Source of the DNA: Isochrysis galbana
Lineage: Eukaryota > Haptophyta > Isochrysidales > Isochrysidaceae
NCBI GenBank assembly: GCA_018136815.1
Contig: CM030931.1
Location: 4,470,148 to 4,534,147 of the forward strand
Length of the DNA: 64,000 bases
Reading direction: 5' to 3'
Shown: positions 22,020-33,399 of the stretch, one piece after another
Layout: each line of letters begins with the position of its first letter
Position numbering within the stretch: position 1 is the first letter of the stretch
Notes under the pieces: generated by a model
What the model saw: only the letters and a program-made list of their open reading frames with translations
Database searches by the model: none
Told to the model about the DNA's origin: nothing
Position numbers and translations under genes: made by a program

Positions 22020-22225
22020 AAAACAGAGACGAGATTGGAGAGAAGAATGGAGAAGGAGATCGAGGAGACCGGAGGAGAGAGAGGGGGGGGGGGAGAGAGA
22101 GAGAGGGAGAGGGAGTAGAGAGAGAGACAGAGACGAGGAGAGAGAGACGAGGAGAAGCACAGAGAAGAAGCAGAAGAGAAGGGGAGCGAGGGGGAGAGGA
22201 GGAGAGAGACGAGGGAGGAGACGGG
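22020..22225. repeat. GA-rich low-complexity tract
   Basis: It is dominated by GAGAGAGAGG-type runs. Confidence 0.9.
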
Positions 22226-22398
22226 GACGACGGCCAGTCAGATGGTACGATGGTACGTGTCCCCGCCCGCCCAAGGGAATACTAACCACTTCAACAGAGG
22301 ACGAGGGACGAACAACACACACTTCGATCCGTCGGAGAAACGCGATTCTCGCCGCTCTCTGTCCTTCTTCTTCTCCTTTCGCAACCCTCGACGAGATC

Positions 22399-23301
22399 AT
22401 GCGCCTTGCTCTCCTCGGCTTCTCAGCCCTGCTCGCCCAATGCGCAGCCCTCTCGATGAGCGTATCGCCATTGCAGGTCTCTACGATCCGGGTTGTGGCG
22501 GCTACGCCCGCTCCGCAGCGCTCATCGACGCCCTCGATGGACCTGGGCATGGTGAAGTATTTCGCTGCTGTGCCGGCCCTTTACGGCCTGATGTCAGTCA
22601 ACGAGTACTGCACTCATCGTTGGTACCAGCACGCCGAGTTCAATAAGGAGGTGTGGATGCAGAATATTGCTTGCTTCATTCTGCGCAAGAAGGAGCTCAA
22701 GATTCGTGGCGGTGGCCATGTTGAGCATCACGCTGAAACTTATGACGATATGACACTGAAGAAGGACACGAGGTGGTCACGATCCCCAGCGGCAAAATCC
22801 CTTGATTCTGATCCGTATCGTGGCACTGCCTTCACTTGGCAAACGACCGGCCTCATGACGTTCCAAATGCTCTGGAGTACTATCCCTGTCTTCAAGCTGC
22901 TCGGTTTTGGTCTTCCTGGCACTTTTGCTTTCCTCTTGCCTGGGATGCTTCTTCATGCGTTGATTTGGAACATGCTTCACCCGCCGATGCATGGCCTCCC
23001 GAACGTGCCACTATCAGTCGGTGCGCCTTCTAACTGGCTTGCTGGTCTGCGCAATACTCCCTATTTCCGCTATATCTACGAAAATCATCAGGGTCACCAC
23101 GTGCTTGGCGGAAAGTGCAACTACAATGTGTGCTGTCCTGGCACGGATCATCTACTAGGAACGTATGTACCAACTGCCGTCTGGGAGCCACAGATGCGTC
23201 CCGTTCCGCCCTTTAGTGCCGCCGAGCGCTGGGGCCCGGCCGTCGAGCCCATCGGCGTCCCTCAGGCTCCCATCGACGAGAAACGCGCCGTCGTTGCCTA
23301 G
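22399..23301 (+). CDS. fatty-acid hydroxylase-superfamily membrane enzyme with leader
   Basis: This single exon encodes 300 residues ending TAG. Histidine clusters follow the diiron pattern of the fatty-acid hydroxylase/sterol desaturase superfamily: H73-x4-H78, H107-x2-HH111, H194-x3-H198 and H230-x2-HH234, with D250-H251. Hydrophobic stretches at about residues 52-66 and 155-192 would anchor it in a membrane with the His clusters on one face. The first 19 residues (MRLALLGFSALLAQCAALS) look like a signal peptide, and the Ser/Thr/Ala-rich segment to about residue 48 could be a transit peptide. Secondary-plastid targeting is therefore possible but unproven. The substrate (sterol, fatty acid, sphingoid or carotenoid) cannot be told from the sequence. 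Confidence 0.8.
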   Translation: MRLALLGFSALLAQCAALSMSVSPLQVSTIRVVAATPAPQRSSTPSMDLGMVKYFAAVPALYGLMSVNEYCTHRWYQHAEFNKEVWMQNIACFILRKKELKIRGGGHVEHHAETYDDMTLKKDTRWSRSPAAKSLDSDPYRGTAFTWQTTGLMTFQMLWSTIPVFKLLGFGLPGTFAFLLPGMLLHALIWNMLHPPMHGLPNVPLSVGAPSNWLAGLRNTPYFRYIYENHQGHHVLGGKCNYNVCCPGTDHLLGTYVPTAVWEPQMRPVPPFSAAERWGPAVEPIGVPQAPIDEKRAVVA

Positions 23302-23744
23302 ATGTAAGAAGTGGTGGCACACATGCCATGCTGCTTGTGGAAGTGCTGCAAGGCACGATTGGCCAGGCGCGGCGGACGCGCTAATATTGCACAACTGAGC
23401 GGCTACTCTTGCTGGGCTATCTCTTGACTATGCTTCTCGTGTCAACGAAACGCTTCTATTCTAATTCTAACTTGTCGAGTCTGTATGACTCGAGCATAAG
23501 AGTCGGTTGCTTTGCGTGCAGTGACCTGTCCCATACATATCCTGATTGATGCTCGTCGTTTATTTGCGCGAGGTGTACACGCGGTCTGACTGGTGGAGCA
23601 CTTTCCTCTTATTCTTTTCGCCGAAACACCACCGTCTCTTCACTGTTCTACCTGCTTGCTGCATGGCTCCGGCTTGCTTCGTTTGCCATTTTTTTGCTCC
23701 CATGTCTCTTCACGTGTGTTCGTCGTGCTCCATCACTCCGAATC
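23302..23744. other. 3' flank, no gene
   Basis: This is the downstream region of the hydroxylase gene. Only short frames are present, with no motif. Confidence 0.4.
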
Positions 23745-23945
23745 CTTAGAAGTCTTAAAAATCTTAGCAAACGAACCGCTACTTGCACGGCGTGTGGCAG
23801 AGTGCTTATAACGTTCCCAACTACCCACCCCAACCTACCAATCACCCCTTTCCCCTCCCCGAGGTTCCCTCGTGCGGAATCATTGGGCAAGGGGAGGTCG
23901 TGCGCGCTGCTTCGACCAGGGCGGCGTAAGAGAGAGGGGACAGAG
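23745..23945 (-). repeat. LINE 3' tail copy 3
   Basis: It shares ACCGCTACTTGCACGGCG, the C/T-rich middle and GCGCGCTGCTTCGACCAG with 4140-4350. A run of AAGTCTTAAAAATCTTAGC precedes it. Confidence 0.6.
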
Positions 23946-25116
23946 TCCGTGATGCCTCTGATCAGACGTTGTAGCGCCCAACTAGAGTCCAGCGTCCAAC
24001 AGGAGTCTTAGTTCATGGGAGGAAGTTACCTTCCGGCTTCCGGCGCTATGATTCTATTGTCGAGTCGAGCGGAGCCGGAGGGCTCTGAGCCACTCCGTCG
24101 CGAGCAGCACCGGCGGCTAGCGCGGCGCTTTGGCCCTCCTCCCCACCGGGAGTCGGGTGAATGAAATTCTGGACTGGGTCGGGCAACCCCATTTGGGTGT
24201 CTGGACGGGGAACGAACGGCGAACGAAGGGCTGTGGGGCGGCGAGGCGCTCCTAGCGGCCCTAGTGTGTTGGGTTTTAAGAGATTGTTAGACCTACAAAG
24301 AACTCTTCCCTCAGGGAGGGAGCCTAGGCTGCTTGAGTGCAGCGACGCAGCGAACAACGACGGACAACGAAGCTGAGAACAACAGGTTACACCGACTCAC
24401 GAACACACCGGAATCATTCACCCAAACCAAGCAAATTATCAAGCAACCGCGACCCCAAATCACCGATAACTCAAACACGTCGCGAGAGACGGAGAGAGAG
24501 AGCGAGAGAGAGAGAGAGACTCCGCAGCGACGGCCGGAGCGTGTCTCCGTTGTAACTTCCCACGTAGCGGAGAGTCCGAAGGGGAGCGTCATGTCGCGCG
24601 ACCACGGCGATCACTTTGGATACAGATCGCGACGAGATATCTTCACGACCGAATAAATCTTGCCGTTGAGCGTGAACCTTCTAGACGCTTCTAACGAACA
24701 ACCCTGAGTATCAACCAAGGGGAAGAAACACCAATGGGGCCAAGGGCTTGCATGTAGCTTGCATCAAGGGGAAAGATTCCCTCACCTAGGAAGCGAACCT
24801 ACACCGATCTCCAAGGGGAGATAGCAAATTAAACCTCAAATCTCGAGCGGATAGAGCAACCGACTCGCTCGCCAAAAACCTTGACCGAGAAGAAAGAAGC
24901 AAGGACCTACAAGCCAAGGGTAGCGGACCTAGGGAATGTGAGAGGAAGTTTCCGAACGCCAACGCGAACGCCAAACGCGGGAAGGCAACGAAACCCTAAC
25001 CAGGCCAAGCAGAACCTACGAAGAACAGGCCTGACGCACCGCTCACGAGCAACCTGTCAATACACGGCAAAACGAAAGTAGCCAACTTCCTTATATACTC
25101 TATTCCCAGGTATTGG
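23946..25116. other. leader-like repeat DNA upstream of LINE ORF2
   Basis: No gene was found. It contains GA repeats at 24490-24520, and the phrases GATAGCAAATTAAACCT and CTTGACCGAGAAGAAAG at 24820-24895 that recur in 17740-17890. It may be the 5' region of a rearranged LINE or of an unrelated element. Confidence 0.45.
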
Positions 25117-26904
25117 TTGCAAACGCTAGCGGCCCCGAGAGCGTTTCACACGGCCGTCAAGAGGGCCGTAGACAAAATAATGTGGACAAACACACGCACC
25201 GGGCGCAGGCTGCAATGGATAAAACATCCCGAAGTTCCGCTAAAAAACGCATCCGAAAAAGGACCCCACCTAGGGTTGGGGCTACTGGACTGGGACAACC
25301 ACGTTAAGGCACTACAGGCCAAATGGATACTAAACTACCTAGACGCTCGACAGGCACAATGGAAACAAGTGCTTGACGCTTGGTTTTGCCGCACGAATAT
25401 GGGAAGGGCAGCGGTCCTATCGACGATCCCCATGAGTAATCTGACCGACGGCATAACAGGCACAAGCAAACTCCCGGCGTTCTGGAAACAGGCTCTGAAA
25501 AACATACGAGAACTCGAGCTCACATCGCTAAAAACGAGTAGGGAAGGACTCCTCTCACAACCCATGTGGGGCAGCCCAACGCATCCGGGTCCCAAGCTAA
25601 ACCCCACGTGGGCGAAGCTATGGAATAGGCTGCAATGCAACACCATACACAACGTATTTAAAGACTACGGCGCGACGACGCCATACAACAAAGAGGAATG
25701 CGCACAATACCTCAAAAACAACGACACATACATACACTTCCAGGGAGAATACATCCCAAGAGACAAATTCCTAGGGACATGGGACACGATAGTAAGCCAC
25801 TCCATGACAATGATGACGAAGCTAGCAAGCACGACCGAGAGAGGAAACACGCCGGCTAGGCGGGAGGCCGACGGACAACACCGCCCGGAAGAACCACCCC
25901 CTGAAATACACATAACACAGGATGGAGACTACTACGCGAAAATCAAAGGCGCGTGGTATGAAGCGGAGCTCTCGTACCTGGGCACCCCAATAATTGGAGC
26001 AAGATTACCCAACGCACCCGAGAACCTAGACACCTCCCCGCCGGCAAAATGGGGGGAGGGCTATAAATCCAACAAGAGACTCGAATACCCGCTGGCGGAC
26101 GAATACACGCTGGACGGCAAAACACCCCTAGACGAGACCGGTGTGGAACACTTGACCGAAGCCCTCCAACAAAATACCCGAAAACGAAAAAGACACGCAG
26201 GGCCCACTAAATGGGAAGAAAGACTACAGATACCCGAAGACACTTGGGCGCACCTAGCGAGGCTGTACACATCCCCAATGGTGACGGCGCGCGATATGCA
26301 CCTGCATTTCAAACACATCACACATAGGCGAGTGGGCACGTACAACCGATTTCCGGGTAGAACCAGCACGTGCCGCATTTGTGGAGAAATGGACGAATCT
26401 TCGACACACCTAGGCGAATGCCAAGGGATAATCAGCATATTATGCGCGCTGAACAAAGTCGCCAGGTTCTCACCTGAGACGGGAAAAAGTAGAGAAGACC
26501 ACATTGTCGACAATCTATTCATATACCCGAAAGGGGACGCCCCGAAGGCGTTATATACACTATATCTATTAGCGTGGAGATATATCATCACAAACTTGTA
26601 TAGAATCCATTACGATGGCATAGAATTCTCGGAAGAATCGATATTGATAAGAACGATAGAGAGATACGCCATACTGAGCAAAGCACTAGTCTTCGCAAAC
26701 GGAACCGACTCGACAAGAACCGCCCAAGCGGGCATGGGTAGGCAACCCAAAAAAAGAATGGACATGAGCGACTTGAGACCCGTTTTTATGTTGAACGACA
26801 AGGGTGGGCTCAAACCCAGCGAGGAGCTAGTGGAGCTAGCCACCAGGCTAGGGATAGCGCACGCTGTCGAGGGGAACAAGGAGCAACGTAACGAAGGCGA
26901 ATGA
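25117..26904 (+). pseudogene. LINE ORF2, C-terminal two thirds without reverse transcriptase
   Basis: The open frame holds 595 codons with no ATG at its start (it opens at TTG), so the true N-terminus is missing. Early residues read LGLGLLDWDNHVKALQAKWI, the post-RT segment typical of L1-like plant and algal elements ('GGLGL...n.AL.akW'). At about residues 408-430 the zinc knuckle CRICGEMDESSTHLGEC appears, then AWRYIITNLYRIHYD. The frame is unbroken for 1.8 kb, suggesting a recent 5'-truncated insertion. The C-terminus (EQRNEGE) differs from the 266-820 copy, so these are two subfamilies. Confidence 0.85.
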
Positions 26905-27203
26905 GCCAGGGGCACAGAGGACCTGGGAATCATTAGGGACGGCAAGAACCTGACGGAAGCCTGATACCAACGCGAACCCCGGAGGGCACGCAGGACACGA
27001 GAGACGACAATAGGCCTGCCTGGCCCCCGCACTCCGAACCAGGCCTCAGGTAGGGCACCAGGGCCGAACCCCTGAAACCGAAGACCAAGGAATGAAGGGG
27101 GGCAGGGAAAGAGGTGGAGGGAGGGATTTTAAGGGCGGCGTAAATAGAGAGGGGATACCCAGGCGATAGTAGGTGTGTAGCCCAGAATCTTCAGATGTTT
27201 TTT
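26905..27203 (+). repeat. 3' flank of the LINE ORF2 copy
   Basis: This is a purine-rich tail after the stop, ending near a short T run and TTAATTAAG at 27190-27210, where a second LINE fragment begins. It may be the 3' UTR of the 25117 copy. Confidence 0.4.
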
Positions 27204-27438
27204 TTTTAATTAAGAGCGATCCTTGCGAGATACCACTTATTAGTAACTAACGGCGAAGGTCGGGTTCTTTCAAAGGTTAAAAAAACAGCGCGAGAACATG
27301 GGGCTACACGCCCCGAGTAACAAACATATTCGGAAAATGATAAGCCCTCTGTACACTATTGACAAGGATTTCAACCTAGGAGCACCAGAGGACCTCTTGC
27401 AGGCGGCGAGAGGCCTGGAGATAAGGAACATCACCTAG
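27204..27438 (+). pseudogene. LINE ORF2 extreme C-terminus, second subfamily
   Basis: The frame matches the end of 266-820: LARYHLLVT, ENMGLHAPSNKHIRKMI, PLYTIDKDFNL, DLLQAARGLEIRNIT and stop. A change around 27260-27290 puts the first and last parts in different frames, so it is broken. It is followed by the same 3' tail as at 1-265. Confidence 0.8.
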
Positions 27439-27710
27439 GGTAGCCAAATCTCTTAATAGGAACCACACCGGAAACCAATAAAGATCTCGCGTTATACAAA
27501 CGAGAAAATCCGAGTCGAAACTCGATCAAGAGACGAACCACATTCTCCCGCCCCCTTCTCTCCAACTCCCGGCCGAAGCAGCGCGCGCGGCCTCCCTGGA
27601 ACCAGCTTCTCCGCTAAAGAGGGAACTGGGGAAGGGGAAGGGGGTTGTTAGGGGTTAAGGTTGGGTAGTAGGGAGGTACACTAGCAAGCTGCCTCACGCC
27701 GCATACGTAG
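27439..27710 (+). repeat. LINE 3' tail copy 4
   Basis: This is the plus-strand counterpart of 1-265: after the ORF2 stop it shares CCGAAGCAGCGCGCGCGGCC, AACCAGCTTCTCCGC and AGGGGAAGGGGGTTG. Confidence 0.8.
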
Positions 27711-27794
27711 CGGGAATTTTTAAGAAGATTGTTTTTAACATAACAATCTGAGTGAAAACAAAACTATCACATGGCCCTCTTTTGACGGAACGCG

Positions 27795-28085
27795 ACTTGC
27801 CTGCGGCGCGTCGCCATGCGGCGCGCCCTGGCCTGCTCTCAGGGGCTCAGGGGTCCGTTTGGGGCTCCCAGAGAGCCAGCAAGGGCAGCTCAGGGGGCAG
27901 TGGGTGGAGGCTGGGGCTCAGCCCCTGGCCCCCCCTGCCTCTCCCACGCTCGCCTCGCTGGCCATGGGAGCCGCCAGAAGTCCCCTGTATGCCTGGCGAC
28001 CAGGGACAGGGGGGCAGTCAGCTCGAGGGCAGGGGCAGGCCCAGCACGGGCGTGGGAGTGCAGCTCCAGGTGTGTGTGACATCAA
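27795..28085 (-). repeat. C-rich SINE-like repeat, copy 1
   Basis: It shares with 58650-58850 (inverted) the phrases GGCAGCTCAGGGGGCAGTGG, GAGGCTGGGGCTCAGCCCCT and TGTATGCCTGGCGACCAGGG. Frames through it are repeat-derived. Confidence 0.7.
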
Positions 28086-28194
28086 ACAACAATCCCCTTC
28101 TTCTCACATATCATTATCATCTATCTATGCCCTGTCTATCTATATCTATGACGTGCGCGCGCAGCGCGCAAACGCTCTAGCCGCTAGCCGCTAG

Positions 28195-28345
28195 TCTTTG
28201 CGAAATTTCGATTTCGAATTTCGAGCGAAATTTCGACGAAATTTTGAAATTTGGGTCGAGCCGTAGCGAAATTTGGGTCGAGGCGAGCAAAATTTCGCAA
28301 GGAAATTTGGGTGGGTCCAAAACGAAAATCTGGCCATGCCCAACC
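28195..28345. repeat. degenerate hAT-like subterminal region
   Basis: It is made of repeated 'CGAAATTTCG' and 'GAAATTTGGGT' units and ends AAACGAAAATCTGGCC, close to the right end of the hAT element at 50942-51807 (AAACGAAACTCTGGCC). No paired end was identified, so it is probably a relic. Confidence 0.5.
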
Positions 28346-29786
28346 CAATAGCGGTATTGCCAATAGGGAAAGGGCACCGCGATGAATGATTGAATGAATA
28401 TGCGCTAGATCGCTAGATCTAGATCTAGATAGATGGGTGTGTTCCGGGTTTTCTACCGCTTTACGCTTTACGTTGGTGCATTTCCGGCCGTAATCCTGAC
28501 TTTTTCGAGTTTCACCTTAAAAAGTTAAAATTTAACATAGTGTTTGAGCGCCCCAATACTCTAGTATCTAGCGTCTAGTCGCCTAGTGTAGCCCTGAATC
28601 TTCATCTTCATATTTTTTTAGACTTCAGCTTTCAATTGGTTCCGTGGATGGCTGATATCGACGAGTTTCGGCGCGCGCCCGGCCCGATTTGCGTGACTGT
28701 CCGGGTGGCTACGTGGCTACCGTGTGGCGCCCCTATGCCCCTGTGTTGTATGTTGCTGCCGACGGCCGACGGACAAACTGGAAACTGGGACATACATAGG
28801 AGTAGACAAAGTCGGCCGCTTTCTTCCAGTCAAAAATAGAAGTTATACAGCTTGGTGAGTCTCCGTGGGCGCGTCACCTGACCAGACCTTCGGCCCTTCA
28901 TGGGTCTACTCGCGCTCTCATCACGAGAGATGGACGATTGATGCATTTGAACCTCCACCCCTCAGTGTATTGTTCTTGAGCATGCCGCGCAGTGTTTCTA
29001 GTCCGCGTCTTGTACGCACACGTTCGCTTCAAAAAGGATTGACAGGTAGGGCACCGCCAAGACACGCTTCGGAGCAAACATACGGAGATGCTTTTGCTCT
29101 CATCATGCTCTGAGGAAAGTCCCCGGGCATTCGGGCAGAGAGTGCCAACCGTTAAGGTATAGGCCTCGCAAGACGGGCGCACGGAGATTGTCTTCGGACT
29201 TGAGTTTGCCCGTCTGTGAGTCCTCGCCATGGTTACACAGTTATGCGTGTCGGGGCCTTCGGGCCCTTGAACAGAACGGGGCTTACTCTGGCGGTGCCCT
29301 ACACCAGGTGCTTCGACCATCTATACCATCGGCGCGTATCATTTCTTACCCGCTTTTTCGACGAACACGGCATCATCTTAGATCCTTATCCTGCAAGAAT
29401 GCCGACATCCGCTTTCACTTACGCTTCCCATATGAGCATCTTCAGTCATGCTTGCTGGAGAGACCTTTGGCCATCCTGTCAGACAAATATCGCCGATACT
29501 CAGCAAGTGTATCCCGTATCACCTCACCGTCAACTAAGTTTGAGCGCGACAACCGGATTTTGGAATAGCAAACCAAGCACACATCTCGTCCATTTCGTCC
29601 CTTCATGTTTTTCATTTTGTGTCACCATCATCACCGCCTACAACTCGCTCCTGCTACTTGCAAATTGTTTCATCTTTTTGTTTCAGTGTTGATTCTCATA
29701 TGGCATAAGTTTACGCCGGGCATGCTCCTCCAAGGTTGCTCGCTTGAAAACTCCTTTCGGATTCTCGTGAACCATGTGCCATGTAG
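28346..29786. other. no gene assigned; weak exon-like signals at 29130-29570
   Basis: A short stretch 29163-29208 reads SQDGRTEIVFGLEFARL between an AG and a GTGAGT, and open frames follow to 29692. No family was recognised and the implied introns are under 70 bp. It could be a decayed gene. The rest is featureless. Confidence 0.25.
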
Positions 29787-29922
29787 GGCGGTCAAACATT
29801 TTTTTCATTAGGGTTAGGGATAAGAAAATGACCATCTCACGGTTGAGAAAAAAACCTTTTGATAGTCTCGCCCCACCCGCGGCTATGGAACACATCCTAG
29901 TAGCCACGCCCCCCCCCCCCCC
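29787..29922. repeat. dispersed repeats (GGTCAAAC unit and repeat B, copy 3)
   Basis: 29787-29846 (GGGCGGTCAAACATTTTT, AAAATGACCATCTCACGG) recurs at 32823-32885. 29848-29912 matches repeat B at 6454 and 11007 and ends in a 14-base C run. Confidence 0.65.
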
Positions 29923-31193
29923 ATTCCCTCGCTCTCCGCCTTGCGCCTTGCGGCAAAATTTGAATTTGAGGATTTTTCGGCCAAAAAAAAATCACCAGGT
30001 CGGCATATTTTTGGGATATTTGGGTGGCCTCCCAGGATATAAATGGGATATCCTCGCGGAATATTTGGGCAAGTTTTTCGGAATATTTCCGCCTGGCCCT
30101 AGATGACCCGCCCGCCCGCCCCCGGGCTCTGCCGGGGTCTCTGCAGGCTGCAGGGCCTGCAGGGACATCTTCACCTGCGTCTTCACCTGCGTCGGCGTGC
30201 GGCATCGGCCAGCGGCTCAGTGCAGGTGCGCATCTTCCCAGTTGGAATTTTTTTATTACACACGCACGACGTCGACGTCGACGGCGTCTGCCCGAATGGC
30301 CACCCTGAGAGCAGGGTCATCTTCACCGTCAAGGTGGATGAAAAAAACCTTCTTCTCGAGCTCGCAGGTGGCCTCAAGGTCATTCTGTTTGCAGGCGTCC
30401 AGTATGGCATTTGCTTGCTCCCTCGCGACCAACGCGGCCTTGGCTTCATCCTCGGCGGCTGCCTCCGTGTATGCGTGATAAGACGGCCTCTTCCTCTTCG
30501 TTCTTAATCCCGAGTTTGGTAGCGGACTAGCGGACCGCCGCACTTCCGCCACGGGACAAGTGTACGCGATCGCCTTGATGTACTGAGTACTGATGTATTC
30601 CATGCAGAGGTCAGAGGTACGCGACGGCCGCCTCGTCTCCAATGTCGTCCAATGAATTTGATCTTTTTGATCTTGGAGTTCTCATCGGAGGAGCCGCCGA
30701 CGAGCACGAGCTTCGTATTGCGCATTGCACCAACGGCCAACGGCCCAGGTATGGCTCGATGAGTGCTGAGTGCCCACATCGACGGGTAGCTTTCCTTGGC
30801 TATTGGCTACATCCACGGGGAAGTCACCACCACCATGTGGCGCCGCGGCGCCCCATCCGTTGCCCATTAGCCCCCGCACAAACACGGAAGCAAACACGGA
30901 GGGGTTTGAAGCATGGCAAAACACGGCTGTGTTTGACCTCGGTAGAGTAGAAACACGGTGAAAACGTGTTTCCCAGATAGGGACCTCTTACAAGACTACC
31001 ATTTCCAACGGCATGCCCTAAGTTAGAGGTAGGAGTAAGAGGAGTCCTTCGCATACTAGATACTACTTGGTACTACTCTAGAGGTACTCCAGTCCGGCTT
31101 CTTCCGTCTTCGTCCCCTGTTGTTGCGGCAGGAGGAGGGAGGCAGGGGTTCGTCTCCCGGTCGGAAGCGCGCGAGAGCCACGCGCTGGGCGCA
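29923..31193. other. mostly repeat DNA; one doubtful minus ORF
   Basis: About 30000-30110 repeats the 'GGGATATTTGGG' theme also seen near 4010-4100. 30256-30642 (minus) is open for 128 codons and reads KRKRPSYHAYTEAAAEDEAK with a Glu/Ala-rich helix-like part, but has no family match. 30880-30980 repeats 'AAACACGG'. The last 150 bp lead into the gene at 31194. Confidence 0.35.
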
Positions 31194-32479
31194 ATGGCAG
31201 TCGCCGTGAGGCTGGTTCTCCTCGGTGCGGCGCTCGCCGTTGCGGCGACGCTCCCTTCATGTGAGACCGACACGACCGAGCACTGTCTCGCCGAAGGGGC
31301 CGATATTTCCTCGGAAGGCATCGAGGCATGCCTCGAGGCTCTGGGGGAGGCGAGCCGATCTGAGGCCTGCAATGCTTACCGCAAGCTCATTGTGGGCTGT
31401 GCCGCTGACTACGGTCGTGGTGGCGTCTGCGAGGATGCACACATGAATGGCGAGACCATGGCCTGCCTAATCCAGCGCGTTGCTCCGGAGAAGCTGAGTG
31501 ATGCGTGCCGTGACTCACTGCCACCTGTCGAGGAAGTGAGTCGAGCACACCCACCAGCTCATTGCCTGGTGGGCGCTATCAGCGCGGAGCGAACTTAGCA
31601 CACGTCCTCGCCTTTGGTATGAATTTGATGCATTGCATTTTGTTGAAGCCGGCCCAACCCTTCTCCACCGTACTCCAAACCCAAATGCCGCTTCCACCTG
31701 CCCCACCACTTCAGGCCAAAGGCCTGTTTGGGCTGTACTGGAAGGATGGAAAGCGCGAGCTCTCTGAAGATGAGGTTGGTGAGCTGATCGGAGATGAGCT
31801 TGACACATATCTTCGCTGGGTAAAGAAGAAGAAGGGAGCAAAATCGCAGCGTGGAAAGGTACGCAGACTTCCTGGCAGGCATGTCGCGTGCAGTACAGCC
31901 GAACCATCAGTTGATGGTACTATCTTGCACACATGGCTGCCTTGGCACAGACGTGGAGCATAGGCGTGGCTTGTGGGCGATGGGACTCGATTTGGTATCA
32001 GTGCCCGGCCAATCAACACGACGCGTCATCACACCAATGCTCCCATTCGCAAGTCTTGCTCCTCACTGCACAGTGATTGCATGGCAATCCAAACATGTGG
32101 CGAGCCACACGGAATACTTGTACACTCATTGCAAGCGCAGGAAGCTTCAACTCGCAATCGTTGACTCCAAAGCCACCCCTTGTGTTGGCTCACCCATACT
32201 TTCGACCCGATTCGACAGGAGCGTGACTATGCCGTGCGCACTGCGAAGAAAGCCAGCGCATCTAAAGCCATTGTATCCGCTGCGGCGGCGGCTGCTCGCG
32301 CTGCCAAGGCGGCAGGTGAGAGTGTCAAGGGGCAGCAAGCTGCTGCGCAGGTTGCAGCAGAGACGGCCGCAGACAACGCTGTAAAGAACGACATGACTGG
32401 TACCCTCAAGCCATTCACGCGCGGTAATATCAAGGGCTTTGTAGCGGATGCTATGACACAGTTAAAGGACGAGCTTTGA
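31194..32479 (+). CDS. secreted/Golgi-type cysteine-rich protein, three exons
   Basis: Exons 31194-31535, 31715-31858 and 32219-32479 join at GTGAGT/CAG and GTACGC/CAG introns (179 and 360 bp). All junctions are phase 0, giving 248 residues. Residues 1-18 form a signal peptide (AVRLVLLGAALAVAATLPS). The next 95 residues carry spaced cysteines with a CLEAL...AC...C...C...CL...C...L pattern, reminiscent of the GLG1/CFR-1 Cys-rich repeat. Exon 2 encodes GLYWKDGKRELSEDEV and a KKKKG basic end. Exon 3 is an Ala/Lys-rich helix. Location in the secretory pathway is inferred; the function is unknown. Confidence 0.75.
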
Positions 32480-33399
32480 CCTTCTATTGGCGGACTGAAG
32501 TCCACGTCGTGATGAGTCCACGTCGTGATGTCTTACGCCTTTCGCAAGATACACCACTTTTGCACCCATATTGGCTCTCTTGTTCTTTTTGTTTGTCGAT
32601 CATACTTGCTGACGTCTTGGGCAAGTATTGATACCAAAGACATGGGTTGCTTATGTGGGCGCATCTCTCAAACCAAAAAACTCGAAACGGGACCTTGTGT
32701 GCTCTTTGTGTGCATGGCTATGGCGCTATGGCTATCTCAAACTTGGATAACAGTTGTAAATACTTGTCGCACACCGTGGCCAGGTAGTTAATGACTCTAT
32801 ACGTAAGAACTTTTTCTAGTTCTAGGGCGGTCAAACAAGGATTTTATTAGGGATGACAAAATGACCATCTAAGGGCCGTTGAGAAAATTTGAGGATTTTT
32901 TGGGTAGGAAGTTCCCTATACACCCAACAAGTACATATTCGGGGCCCATTAGGACCAAAACCCCTCCCTTGGGCCCCCACAACAAAACGTAACCAATATA
33001 CTAATAATAAAAGACGCTAAAGTCACAAAGGGCCGAAAAGCTCAACTTCAAACTTCAAATCGAGACCGGGCGCGTGGTGCGTGCCCGTTTTCGACGATCC
33101 ATGATCCATCCAGATGAGTGATCCCACCAGACACCAAATACACAGGTCCCACAACGGCCGTCAGTCCAAGACCTTAAGTGTCGGTGGGCGACCATAAAAA
33201 GGCCCAAATGTCGATGACGCTGGTTGACATTTGTCAATGCAGATGCATTAAGTAATACAAGGCCCCAACACACACATCAATCACGCATCACACACATCAT
33301 ACCCATTGCTAATAATGCATTCGCCTCGACATCTCATAGTCCATGCGCACGTTGTCCTCTGCCTGCAGTCTAGCTCAACTAAGTTTATACTTGGTCGCC
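32480..33399. other. 3' flank and LINE upstream region
   Basis: A 16-bp direct duplication (AGTCCACGTCGTGATG) lies at 32499-32530. 32823-32890 repeats the GGTCAAAC unit of 29787. 33060-33399 would be the 5' region of the LINE ORF1 that starts at 33400. No host gene was found. Confidence 0.45.

Larger units (their letters stand above)
19984..22398. other. long repeat-rich gap
   Basis: No gene is supported. At 20322 TAAGGTTGTGAATAG resembles the hAT end at 6836, but no matching right end was seen. 20838-20990 is a short dispersed repeat. 21020-21130 repeats the phrase 'TTAACAGGTT'. 21711-21735 is a TG/G run and 22020-22225 is GA-rich. The last 170 bp are the leader of the hydroxylase gene. Confidence 0.5.

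Noticed and set aside
22020-22285. Arg/Glu-rich ORF at 22010-22285
   Set aside because: It is a product of the GA-rich tract upstream of the hydroxylase gene.
27752-28194. Gly/Pro-rich ORFs at 27752-28194
   Set aside because: They coincide with a copy of the C-rich dispersed repeat.
29188-29692. Overlapping plus-strand ORFs as a host gene
   Set aside because: No family match, conflicting frames and implausibly short introns; kept only as a weak note.
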